From: Ureibacillus manganicus DSM 26584
GTDB taxonomy: Bacteria > Bacillota > Bacilli > Bacillales_A > Planococcaceae
Length of the DNA stretch: 64,000 nt
Assembly (NCBI RefSeq): GCF_000772945.1
Contig: NZ_JPVN01000004.1
Coordinates: 62,001-126,000, forward strand
Reading direction: 5' to 3'
The notes under the pieces are model-generated. The model had not been told where the DNA came from. It ran no database searches and saw only the letters and a list, made by a program, of their open reading frames with translations. Shown here in pieces: positions 57,962 to 64,000 of the stretch; position 1 is the first letter of the stretch, and each line of letters opens with the position of its first letter. The position numbers and the translations under genes were made by a program.

Positions 57962-59371
57962 TTGTTAATCCATGTTGTAAAAAGGGGCGAGACGCTTTGG
58001 CAGATTGCAAGGCTCTATAATGTTTCAACCGGTGCCATTCAACAAGTAAACGAATTGCCTAATCCGGATCGATTGCTAATAGGGCAATCACTTGTCATCC
58101 CAGTTCCAGGTAGTATTCATACAATACAACCAGGTGAGAATTTATGGTTATTATCAAGGCAATATGGTGTTCCAGTGAATACAATCTTACAAGCTAATCA
58201 GACAATAAACCCAAATTTACTTATGCCAGGAAGTAGGCTTTATATCCCACCTTTACTCCACATTGTTCAACCAGGGCAAAATTTAACTCAAATTGCAAGA
58301 CTTTATGGAACATCGGTTGAGGCAATTATGCAGACAAACAGAATTGACAATGCCAATCTTATTTATAGTGGCAGCCAGCTAATTATTCCAAGGCGAAAAC
58401 CTACCATTGAAGTGAATGCATATTCTTATCAAAAAGATCAAGATGCTGCGAATTCAGTTAATCAAATCGGTCACTTATTAACTTATTTTAGTCCGTTTGC
58501 TTATATGATTAAAGAAGATGGTACTTTAGTGCCGTTTGATGATGATTTAATGCTAGAAGCTGCTGTTTCCAACAATGCAGTACCTATGTTAGCTATTACA
58601 AACCTTTCTGCCACAAGTGCTGGGACAAATTTAGCTCATGCAGTCCTATCAAATCCACAAATTAGAGAGACACTCATAACGAATATCCTTAAATTGATGG
58701 ATGAAAAAGGTTATAAAGGAGTAAATATCGATTTTGAATATGTACCACCTGAAGACCGTGAAAATTACAATCAATATCTGCAGCTAGCTGTAGATCGATT
58801 GCATGAACGAGGTTATTTTGTTTCAACAGCATTAGCACCCAAAACAAGTGGGGGGCAAGAAGGTTTGTTGTATACGGCGCATGATTACGAGGCACATGGA
58901 CGTATTGCAGATTTTGTTATATTGATGACTTATGAATGGGGCTGGATGCGTGCTTCTCCACAAGCGATTTCTCCATTAAATCAAATGAGACGTGTAGTTG
59001 AATATGCACTTTCTGTCATGCCTGCAAATAAAATATACTTAGGTTTTCAAATATACGCTCGAGATTGGAAAATTCCTCACGCCCCAGGGGCCGCTGCTGA
59101 AACCTTTAGTCCACAAGAGGCGGTACGAAGAGCTACACAGTATAATGCTGCTATACAATATGATGAAGTCGCTCAATCGCCATTCTTCCGATATACAGAT
59201 GAAAATGGGCAAGGACATGAAGTATGGTTCGAAGATGCTCGAAGTGCACAGGCAAAGTTTGATATGGCAAAAGAATATAATCTTCGAGGGATAAGTTATT
59301 GGGCTTTAGGATATCCATACCCGCAAAATTGGGCTTTACTTAATGATAATTTCACCATCCGAAAATTATGA
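57962..59371 (+). CDS. sleL: spore cortex N-acetylglucosaminidase SleL (LysM-GH18)
   Basis: 469 aa. Three LysM domains (about 2-46, 50-94, 98-142) bind glycan; a GH18 domain (about 148-469) carries the catalytic GVNIDFEYV motif near residue 258. Family members (SleL/YaaH) degrade cortex fragments during germination, and mostly have two LysM; three is slightly unusual. The TTG start is set by AAGGGGG upstream; an ATG at 57958 stops after three codons. There is no signal peptide, as expected for a spore-assembled enzyme. The M14 endopeptidase gene follows after 21 nt. Confidence 0.93.
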   Translation: MLIHVVKRGETLWQIARLYNVSTGAIQQVNELPNPDRLLIGQSLVIPVPGSIHTIQPGENLWLLSRQYGVPVNTILQANQTINPNLLMPGSRLYIPPLLHIVQPGQNLTQIARLYGTSVEAIMQTNRIDNANLIYSGSQLIIPRRKPTIEVNAYSYQKDQDAANSVNQIGHLLTYFSPFAYMIKEDGTLVPFDDDLMLEAAVSNNAVPMLAITNLSATSAGTNLAHAVLSNPQIRETLITNILKLMDEKGYKGVNIDFEYVPPEDRENYNQYLQLAVDRLHERGYFVSTALAPKTSGGQEGLLYTAHDYEAHGRIADFVILMTYEWGWMRASPQAISPLNQMRRVVEYALSVMPANKIYLGFQIYARDWKIPHAPGAAAETFSPQEAVRRATQYNAAIQYDEVAQSPFFRYTDENGQGHEVWFEDARSAQAKFDMAKEYNLRGISYWALGYPYPQNWALLNDNFTIRKL

Positions 59372-59392
59372 ATCATCTAAGGGAGGTATTAT

Positions 59393-60583
59393 GTGGACGT
59401 TTATGCGAGAAGAGGCGATTCGTTTTGGTACTATAGCCAACTATTTAAAATACCTCTTCAATTAATAATTGACTCGAACTGGGATGTGAATCCGCAAGCT
59501 TATTCAGTTGGGCAAAGAATTCGAATTCCAGGTTATATTACGACAAACTACCAAATCCAATCAGGCGACACATTATGGTCTATTGGAAGAAGACGTAATA
59601 TACCCGTCGATTCTTTATTTCTTGTAAATCCTACCCTGAATCCAAACCGTTTACAGATTGGCCAGATTATCTTAGTCCCACAAAGAGTGACATGGCGAGT
59701 CGTGAATAGCAGGCAAAATTACGAATATAACATTATGTTAAACGATCTCCAAAGTTTAGCGACAATCTATCCTTTCATTCAATCTTCTTCTATTGGTAAC
59801 ACTGTACTTGGTCGAAGCATTCCCGAAGTCTTAGTTGGAAATGGCACAAAACGTGTTCATTACAATGGAGCATTTCATGCAAACGAATGGATTACAACAC
59901 CTGTTACTATGACTTTTTTAAACGATTATTTACTTTCACTTACTAATCAAACCCCAATTCGTGGATTAAACACATTCCCTCTCTACCAACAAACATCCCT
60001 GTCAATAGTACCAATGGTTAACCCAGATGGAGTAAATTTAGTTATTAATGGTCCAACCGAGGCTGAACCTTTTGCTCGTCGTGTAATTGAATGGAACAAC
60101 GGTAGCTTGGATTTCTCTGGTTGGAAGGCGAACTTTAATGGTGTAGATTTAAATGACCAATTCCCTGCAAATTGGGAAGCAGAAAGGGAACGAAATCCAA
60201 AAACTCCTGGCCCAAGAGATTATGGAGGCGAGGCACCTTTAACAGAACCAGAAGCGATTGCTATGGCAGAATTAACAAGAAAACGTGATTTTGCAAGAGT
60301 TCTAGCGTTCCATACTCAAGGTGAGGTTATTTACTGGGGTTACGAAAACTTGGAGCCACCTGAAGCTGAAGTGTTAGTCAATGAATTTAGTAGGGTTAGT
60401 GGTTATACGCCTGTACAAACACTTGAAAGCTATGCAGGTTACAAAGATTGGTTCATTCAAGACTGGCGCAGGCCAGGTTTTACTGTTGAATTAGGAACAG
60501 GCATAAATCCATTACCATTAAGTCAATTCGATGAAATTTACGAAGAAACTCTAGGTATTTTCCTTGCCGGGCTATATATGTAA
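59393..60583 (+). CDS. LysM-M14 gamma-D-glutamyl-L-diamino acid endopeptidase
   Basis: 396 aa. Two LysM domains (about 1-46, 50-95) precede an M14 zinc carboxypeptidase-type domain. Zinc ligands are His162 and Glu165 in FHANEW and His307 in AFHTQGEV; the catalytic Glu is Glu366 in FTVELGTG. Layout and length match endopeptidase I of Bacillus sphaericus, which cuts gamma-D-Glu-diaminopimelate links in spore peptidoglycan. GGGAGG lies 6 nt before the GTG. It is co-transcribed with sleL, so glycan and peptide are attacked together. Confidence 0.92.
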   Translation: MDVYARRGDSFWYYSQLFKIPLQLIIDSNWDVNPQAYSVGQRIRIPGYITTNYQIQSGDTLWSIGRRRNIPVDSLFLVNPTLNPNRLQIGQIILVPQRVTWRVVNSRQNYEYNIMLNDLQSLATIYPFIQSSSIGNTVLGRSIPEVLVGNGTKRVHYNGAFHANEWITTPVTMTFLNDYLLSLTNQTPIRGLNTFPLYQQTSLSIVPMVNPDGVNLVINGPTEAEPFARRVIEWNNGSLDFSGWKANFNGVDLNDQFPANWEAERERNPKTPGPRDYGGEAPLTEPEAIAMAELTRKRDFARVLAFHTQGEVIYWGYENLEPPEAEVLVNEFSRVSGYTPVQTLESYAGYKDWFIQDWRRPGFTVELGTGINPLPLSQFDEIYEETLGIFLAGLYM

Positions 60584-60641
60584 ATGCTATTTATCACATA
60601 GCATCTCACTTTGACACTTCAATTTGAGATGCTTATTTTAT
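60584..60641 (+). terminator. terminator of the sleL-endopeptidase unit
   Basis: GCATCTCA (60601-60608) pairs with TGAGATGC (60625-60632) and is followed by TTATTTTATT. A second inverted repeat ATGCTAT / ATAGCAT overlaps its left side and may compete with it. Confidence 0.75.
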
Positions 60642-60747
60642 TAAGTATTTGTCGTCATATTGTGTCATTTTTCGACATATGTTTGAATAATATAATCATA
60701 TGTACCTACTAAAAATTCCCGAGAAAATATCGGGGGAATGGAGACAT

Positions 60748-61476
60748 ATGAAAAAACTTTTAACTTTTCTTTTAGTCCTCATGTTCACTAGTGTTCTGGC
60801 TGCCTGTAATCTTTTTCCTCCCCAACAAGCTAATGGTCCCATAAATCAAGAACAACCACAAAATAATAATCAACAGAACAACAACAATCAGCAAAATAAT
60901 AATAATCAAGATGTAAACAACAATAATTTCAATAACAATAACAATGGGAACAATAACAACTTCAATAATAATAATAATAATAATAACAATAACAATAATA
61001 ATAATAATAACAATAACAATAATAATAATAATAATTTCAACAACAACAACAATAATAACCAAAACGATGAGTTAGCTATAGCCTTCCAAACATACATTAA
61101 CGATATTCGTATGCTTGCTTCAGAAGAAGGACGAATTATTCAGGTATATGGCAGTGTATCGGGGAACAACTATGTAAATGACCAAATTATGTATGAAGCG
61201 TTATATTATGATGTAGTTCCATCCTATACGGAATTTGTTCGTGCTTTATCTGCGATTAGTTCAGATCATCAAGTCATTAGAGACTTACATGCTCTATATG
61301 TGGAAGGAGCAACGGTTCAATTAGGTGCCTTTGCAGTAATGATTTCAGCGTTAGAAGAACAAAGTATGGAATACGTTGAAATGGCCAACCAAGGTCTTGC
61401 AGAAGCTAGTACTTTAATAGGCGAATGGCAGGCGCAGGTCCAGGTACTGCAAGTTCAAACAGGAGTAAGCTTTTAA
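60748..61476 (+). CDS. poly-Asn lipoprotein
   Basis: 242 aa from the ATG at 60748 (GGAG 5 nt upstream). The signal peptide ends in lipobox LAAC (Cys20). Residues about 35-106 are almost pure Asn with some Gln and Phe, encoded by an AAT/AAC microsatellite. Residues 107-242 are a helical domain with no recognised family. It sits between cortex hydrolase and spore-protein genes, which suggests a spore or germination link, but the sequence alone does not prove it. Confidence 0.85.
   Translation: MKKLLTFLLVLMFTSVLAACNLFPPQQANGPINQEQPQNNNQQNNNNQQNNNNQDVNNNNFNNNNNGNNNNFNNNNNNNNNNNNNNNNNNNNNNNNFNNNNNNNQNDELAIAFQTYINDIRMLASEEGRIIQVYGSVSGNNYVNDQIMYEALYYDVVPSYTEFVRALSAISSDHQVIRDLHALYVEGATVQLGAFAVMISALEEQSMEYVEMANQGLAEASTLIGEWQAQVQVLQVQTGVSF
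60850..61062 (+). repeat. AAT/AAC trinucleotide tract
   Basis: About 210 bp consist almost wholly of AAT and AAC codons within the lipoprotein gene. Mixed codons suggest an old, partly stabilised microsatellite. Slippage would alter length but keep frame. Confidence 0.9.
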
Positions 61477-61489
61477 TTATAATTTATCG

Positions 61490-61523
61490 GGCAGACGTCT
61501 TACATGATGGTCTGCCTTTTTTT
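61490..61523 (+). terminator. terminator of the poly-Asn lipoprotein gene
   Basis: GGCAGAC / GTCTGCC with a 13-nt loop is followed by TTTTTTT. Confidence 0.88.
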
Positions 61524-61648
61524 CGCATTTTCTATACACTATAAAATTCAGTCTATCCTTTCCTATAAATCATTTACATTACATATGCTAAGGTACGTTG
61601 ATGTTAAATTTACCCTTCTGATTTTATTCAATGAATTATTCCTACATG

Positions 61649-61678
61649 TGATAAAAAATTTAGTTTTTAGCCATATTA
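61649..61678 (+). promoter_or_regulatory. possible forespore (sigma-G/F) promoter
   Basis: CATATTA (61672-61678) fits the -10 of sigma-F/G promoters, with TGATA 18 bp upstream as a weak -35. It lies 30 nt before the yfhD-like gene. The -35 match is poor. Confidence 0.35.
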
Positions 61679-61708
61679 AGATTGATTTCATTTGAAAGGA
61701 GACTTTTT

Positions 61709-61876
61709 ATGGGTCGAGACGACAGCCAAGGAAAAAGTAATAACACGAGCTCTTTGCCACAAACACCAAAGAATTTAAAGATTCCACCCAGCAAAGTGCA
61801 TGAGGAATTTGCTCAAGAGTTAGATGAGCTAGAGGAATTAGTGAAAAAGGCAAAGAACAATACACAAAAAAAATAA
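61709..61876 (+). CDS. YfhD-like small spore protein
   Basis: 55-aa hydrophilic protein MGRDDSQGKSNNTSSLPQTP with a later HEEFAQELDELEELVKKAKN helix. The MGR start, the LPQTPKNLK stretch and the acidic helix resemble the YfhD family of small spore proteins. GAAAGGAG precedes the ATG. It lies 16 nt upstream of sspH and is probably transcribed with it late in the forespore. Confidence 0.75.
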   Translation: MGRDDSQGKSNNTSSLPQTPKNLKIPPSKVHEEFAQELDELEELVKKAKNNTQKK

Positions 61877-61892
61877 CTAGGAGGCAATTTTC

Positions 61893-62084
61893 ATGGATTT
61901 CAACCGTGCTCAGGAAATTGTTTCATCGTCAAAAGAATACGAAGTTACCTATAATGGAGTTTCCGTTTGGATTGACAAACTTCACGAAGATGGTAAAACA
62001 GCAACTGTCCATATACGCAAATCGTTAGAAGAACGTTCTGAGGTGAATGTAGACGAATTAAAAGAAGAATACCTAATCCACTAA
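61893..62084 (+). CDS. sspH: small acid-soluble spore protein H
   Basis: 63-aa SASP of the H family, reading MDFNRAQEIVSSSKEYEVTY, then NGVSVWIDKLHEDGKTATVH. The start MxxxRAQEIVxS and the YNGVxVWI pattern are typical of SspH, a minor protein of the forespore. CTAGGAGG precedes the ATG. It is followed by a strong terminator. Confidence 0.92.
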   Translation: MDFNRAQEIVSSSKEYEVTYNGVSVWIDKLHEDGKTATVHIRKSLEERSEVNVDELKEEYLIH

Positions 62085-62090
62085 TCATTC

Positions 62091-62118
62091 CCCCACGAGA
62101 CTTTTTCTCGTGGGCATT
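62091..62118 (+). terminator. terminator after sspH
   Basis: CCCACGAGA / TCTCGTGGG with a 5-nt loop lies directly past the stop, with only a weak T-run (CATTATTATTT). Confidence 0.8.
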
Positions 62119-62259
62119 ATTATTTACATAAAAAAATCATATTAATGAATCGTCATACTTTTTATAAACCGTAATGTTATTACCTATTTTTGGTATATAA
62201 ATAAGCAATTAGGTAAATAATGGATAGTGATTTCTATTTCATTAAAAAGGACGATCATA

Positions 62260-62589
62260 TTGGAAAATAAAAATAAATTTACCATTTTAGCTCTTGGGCT
62301 ACTTGTTTCATTGTTAAATATATTTGATGGACTTGCAACAAATTATGGCTACAGTTATAACTTCATCGAAGAGTTAAATCCACTTATGAATCACATATTG
62401 ACAATAAGTCCAGAACTGTTTCTGATTTTTAAATTTCTATTTTCTATTTTAATCATTATTTTATCTTTTGCTGTTTATTACAAAAGTAATGAACGATTTC
62501 AAAGATCTTTTGTAATGTCATTAGCTGGAATAAGTGTTATATATATCGGAATTTCAATTATGCACATTTATTGGTTGTCTTATGTATAA
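62260..62589 (+). CDS. DUF5658-like membrane protein
   Basis: 109 aa from the TTG at 62260, with AAAGGACG 8 nt upstream; the GTG at 62227 lacks such a site. Three membrane spans are seen. The pattern NIFDGLATNYGYSYNFIEEL followed by NPLM, where the first span carries Asp and the loop ends in EELNPLM, resembles DUF5658. The role is unknown. Confidence 0.75.
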   Translation: MENKNKFTILALGLLVSLLNIFDGLATNYGYSYNFIEELNPLMNHILTISPELFLIFKFLFSILIIILSFAVYYKSNERFQRSFVMSLAGISVIYIGISIMHIYWLSYV

Positions 62590-62592
62590 AAT

Positions 62593-62627
62593 TTGAGGGA
62601 CTAAGGCAATTATTCTTAGTCCCTCAA
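62593..62627 (+). terminator. terminator of the DUF5658-like gene
   Basis: TTGAGGGACTAAG / CTTAGTCCCTCAA, a perfect 13-bp stem with a 9-nt loop, directly past the stop. The U-run is poor, but the A/T flanks allow use by either strand. Confidence 0.75.
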
Positions 62628-62671
62628 GAGAATCTCAAAGTGTTCTATCTAGATGCCATAATTATCCGACT

Positions 62672-62893
62672 TCATTCGTGAGTATCTTTTGGTTCAAATG
62701 TTTTACAACACGTATCACGAGAACTACTAGCTTCTTCTTTCAATTGATTGAAGTCAAAATCTGAAGCAAACTCTGTCTGACGATTTTGAGAATGGTAATC
62801 CATATCTACTTCGATTTTTTCCGCTCCACATAAATTCCCGTCTTTATGGAAAATACAATTCGATACAGAACAGCGTACTTCTACATTTGGCAT
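62672..62893 (-). CDS. DUF1540 protein
   Basis: 73-aa cysteine-containing protein. It has the DUF1540 N-terminus VEVRCSVSNCIFHKDGNLCG (Cys8, Cys13, Cys22) and a later Cys pair in SRDTCCKTFEP, likely a small metal-binding fold. AAGGAGGATA precedes the ATG. The family is common in spore formers, but its function is unknown. Confidence 0.85.
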   Translation of the reverse strand: MPNVEVRCSVSNCIFHKDGNLCGAEKIEVDMDYHSQNRQTEFASDFDFNQLKEEASSSRDTCCKTFEPKDTHE

Positions 62894-63012
62894 TAAGATA
62901 TCCTCCTTGTATGAGATAATGAAGAATATTATTTTAATTCTTCATTACGTATTGTGTGCATTTGAAGAGTCAATCATAAGACCTTTTCTTTGTCTTTCAT
63001 GGTGTTCCATGG

Positions 63013-63046
63013 AAAACCCTCCAAACCGTAATCGGCATGGAGGGTT
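63013..63046 (-). terminator. terminator of the DUF378 gene
   Basis: On the minus strand CCCTCC / GGAGGG with a 16-nt loop is followed by TTTTCC, past the DUF378 stop. Confidence 0.7.
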
Positions 63047-63053
63047 CTTTGGT

Positions 63054-63377
63054 TTAAACTATTGTATCATTGTGATCATTCTTATCAGTTCTTCTTTTTT
63101 CTACTTCTGTAAATTCATATTCTTCACCAGCCTCCATTTGAGGTCTTGGTTCAGCATACATAGCAGGTCCATCCATTCGTTCTTCTGCAAATCGTTTTGC
63201 AAGAATTGGTAAAGATAGAAGTCCCGCTAGACCAACAAGTGAATAAATTAAGTTGGATAAAAACGTATCCGTACCAAAAATTGCATCAACTAGATTAAAG
63301 TCAAATAACCCAATAAGTCCCCAGTTAATTGCGCCTATAATTGCTAACGTTAAAGCAATTCTATAAATTGCGTTCAT
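63054..63377 (-). CDS. DUF378 membrane protein
   Basis: 107 aa. Two membrane spans (about 5-25 and 40-60) carry the DUF378 pattern ALTLAIIGAINWGLIGLFDF and NLIYSLVGLAGL. A charged cytoplasmic tail (ERMDGPAMYAEPRPQMEAGE onward) is longer than in many members. AAAGGAGGTG precedes the ATG. The role is unknown. Confidence 0.88.
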   Translation of the reverse strand: MNAIYRIALTLAIIGAINWGLIGLFDFNLVDAIFGTDTFLSNLIYSLVGLAGLLSLPILAKRFAEERMDGPAMYAEPRPQMEAGEEYEFTEVEKRRTDKNDHNDTIV

Positions 63378-63575
63378 TTACACACACCTCCTTTATTTTT
63401 ATCTCACAGCTTCGATTTTAATGTGAGAATACCTTATTTTTTTCTAAAGGGTGTTATTTATTCAAAGTAAATTTTTCATTTGAATATACTTGTAATAACA
63501 CCACTATGTAGGACTAGAGGAGATTTGCTCTACTCTAGTCCCCATTTCAATGAATTGAACAGCTGTCAAACACAC

Positions 63576-63812
63576 CTAATTCCAAGCAGTACGTTCACTT
63601 ACTGGAGTTTGTTGTTCATTAGGCTCGAACTCTCTTCTGGCTAATGGAGCAGGTCTTCCAATTTGTCCATTAGGATTGAATTCTTCAGCAAACTCAACGT
63701 TATTATGTTTTAAGTTGCGATTAACTTGAGAAGTTCTTTCTAACTTACAAGAACCCCCAATTTTTGAATTTGCATAATTCATTCCAGAATTGTTCATCTG
63801 TTGATTTGACAT
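63576..63812 (-). CDS. small hydrophilic protein, possible spore protein
   Basis: 78 aa from the ATG at 63812, set by GAGGAGG 6 nt upstream; an upstream in-frame ATG is rejected. It is Asn/Gln-rich and reads MSNQQMNNSGMNYANSKIGG, with EFAEEF and an ERTAWN end. The FAEEF segment recalls gamma-type SASPs, but I cannot assign a family. Its place near sspH fits a spore gene. Confidence 0.65.
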   Translation of the reverse strand: MSNQQMNNSGMNYANSKIGGSCKLERTSQVNRNLKHNNVEFAEEFNPNGQIGRPAPLARREFEPNEQQTPVSERTAWN

Positions 63813-63966
63813 TGCCATCCTCCTCATTGTTTGTTTTGAAAAGAGCAGAAATCCATTATGAGATTTCTGAACTTTTCAATGTTAGTTTGTCCAAAATTTG
63901 AGGATTTTTTCGTTTTAATTATTCTGTGCATAATATAATCTGTAATAGTTAAACTATTAATGATAT

Positions 63967-64000
63967 TTACTCATCATCAATTTCACCATCACCAATTTCG
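63967..64000 (-). CDS. 3' end of a gene cut by the window edge
   Basis: On the minus strand an open frame ends EIGDGEIDDE then TAA at 63967-63969. Only about ten codons are visible. The acidic tail looks protein-like, but the product cannot be named. Confidence 0.35.
   Translation of the reverse strand, partial: EIGDGEIDDE

Noticed and set aside
60772-61097. Poly-Ile/Val and poly-Leu ORFs on the minus strand
   Set aside because: They are reverse translations of the AAT/AAC tract in the lipoprotein gene.
61504-61695. 63-aa plus-strand ORF after the lipoprotein terminator
   Set aside because: It begins inside the terminator stem, has no ribosome site and overlaps the yfhD-like promoter region.
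1-64000. tRNA, rRNA, insertion sequences, prophage or restriction/defence genes
   Set aside because: No cloverleaf, rRNA segment, transposase, integrase, phage or nuclease-defence gene was recognised on reading both strands.

Overview
The window is about 64 kb of a low-GC, endospore-forming Firmicute chromosome. It most resembles Bacillales of the Planococcaceae/Caryophanaceae type (Lysinibacillus, Ureibacillus or Solibacillus-like). The grounds are: the Bacillus-type order rpoC-rpoB-ybxB-rplL-rplJ-rplA-rplK-nusG-secE-rpmG-sigH-rae1-rlmB-mrnC-cysS-gltX-ispF-ispD-yacL-radA-clpC-mcsB-mcsA-ctsR; sporulation genes (sigH, sleL, a LysM-M14 endopeptidase like the enzyme known from Bacillus sphaericus, sspH, a yfhD-like gene); strong AGGAGG ribosome binding sites; and TTG/GTG starts. 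The genus is inferred, not proven. No tRNA, rRNA, IS element, prophage or CRISPR array was seen.

Region 1 (1-28.4 kb) is the conserved core, almost all on the minus strand: RNA polymerase, L7/L12-L10-L1-L11, NusG/SecE/L33, SigH, RNA-processing enzymes, CysRS and GluRS, the MEP isoprenoid enzymes IspF and IspD, YacL, RadA, and the CtsR-controlled clpC operon. Regulatory RNA is legible: an L10 leader with promoter and attenuator, a Cys-specific T-box before cysS, and a CtsR operator over the ctsR promoter. Three departures from the usual Bacillus order stand out: cysE is missing between gltX and cysS, disA is missing between radA and yacL, and a plus-strand SDR gene with a long palindrome sits between ispD and ispF.

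Region 2 (28.5-34.4 kb) holds small unknown genes, an acyl-CoA thioesterase, a DUF4003-like gene, an aldehyde dehydrogenase/DUF779 pair and rluF. It ends in a striking array of six tandem 51-bp hairpin units (34471-34752).

Region 3 (34.8-52.4 kb) is transport and surface metabolism: a complete branched-chain amino acid ABC importer (livK-H-M-G-F), a six-repeat beta-propeller lectin-like protein, a ChrA transporter, a tatA-tatC pair divergent from a Tat-targeted two-subunit GMC dehydrogenase, an APC permease, an M20 amidohydrolase, a DUF4309-GH3 fusion hydrolase and PgeF.

Region 4 (52.5-57.5 kb) is a four-gene minus-strand operon: a Gln/Asn-rich (prion-like) membrane-anchored protein, two ABC-2 permeases and an ATPase. 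It is the best candidate for an undescribed system in the window.

Region 5 (57.9-64 kb) looks sporulation-related: SleL and a LysM-M14 endopeptidase in tandem, a poly-Asn lipoprotein, YfhD-like and SspH spore proteins, then small DUF5658, DUF1540, DUF378 and unknown genes, with the 3' end of another gene at the right edge.
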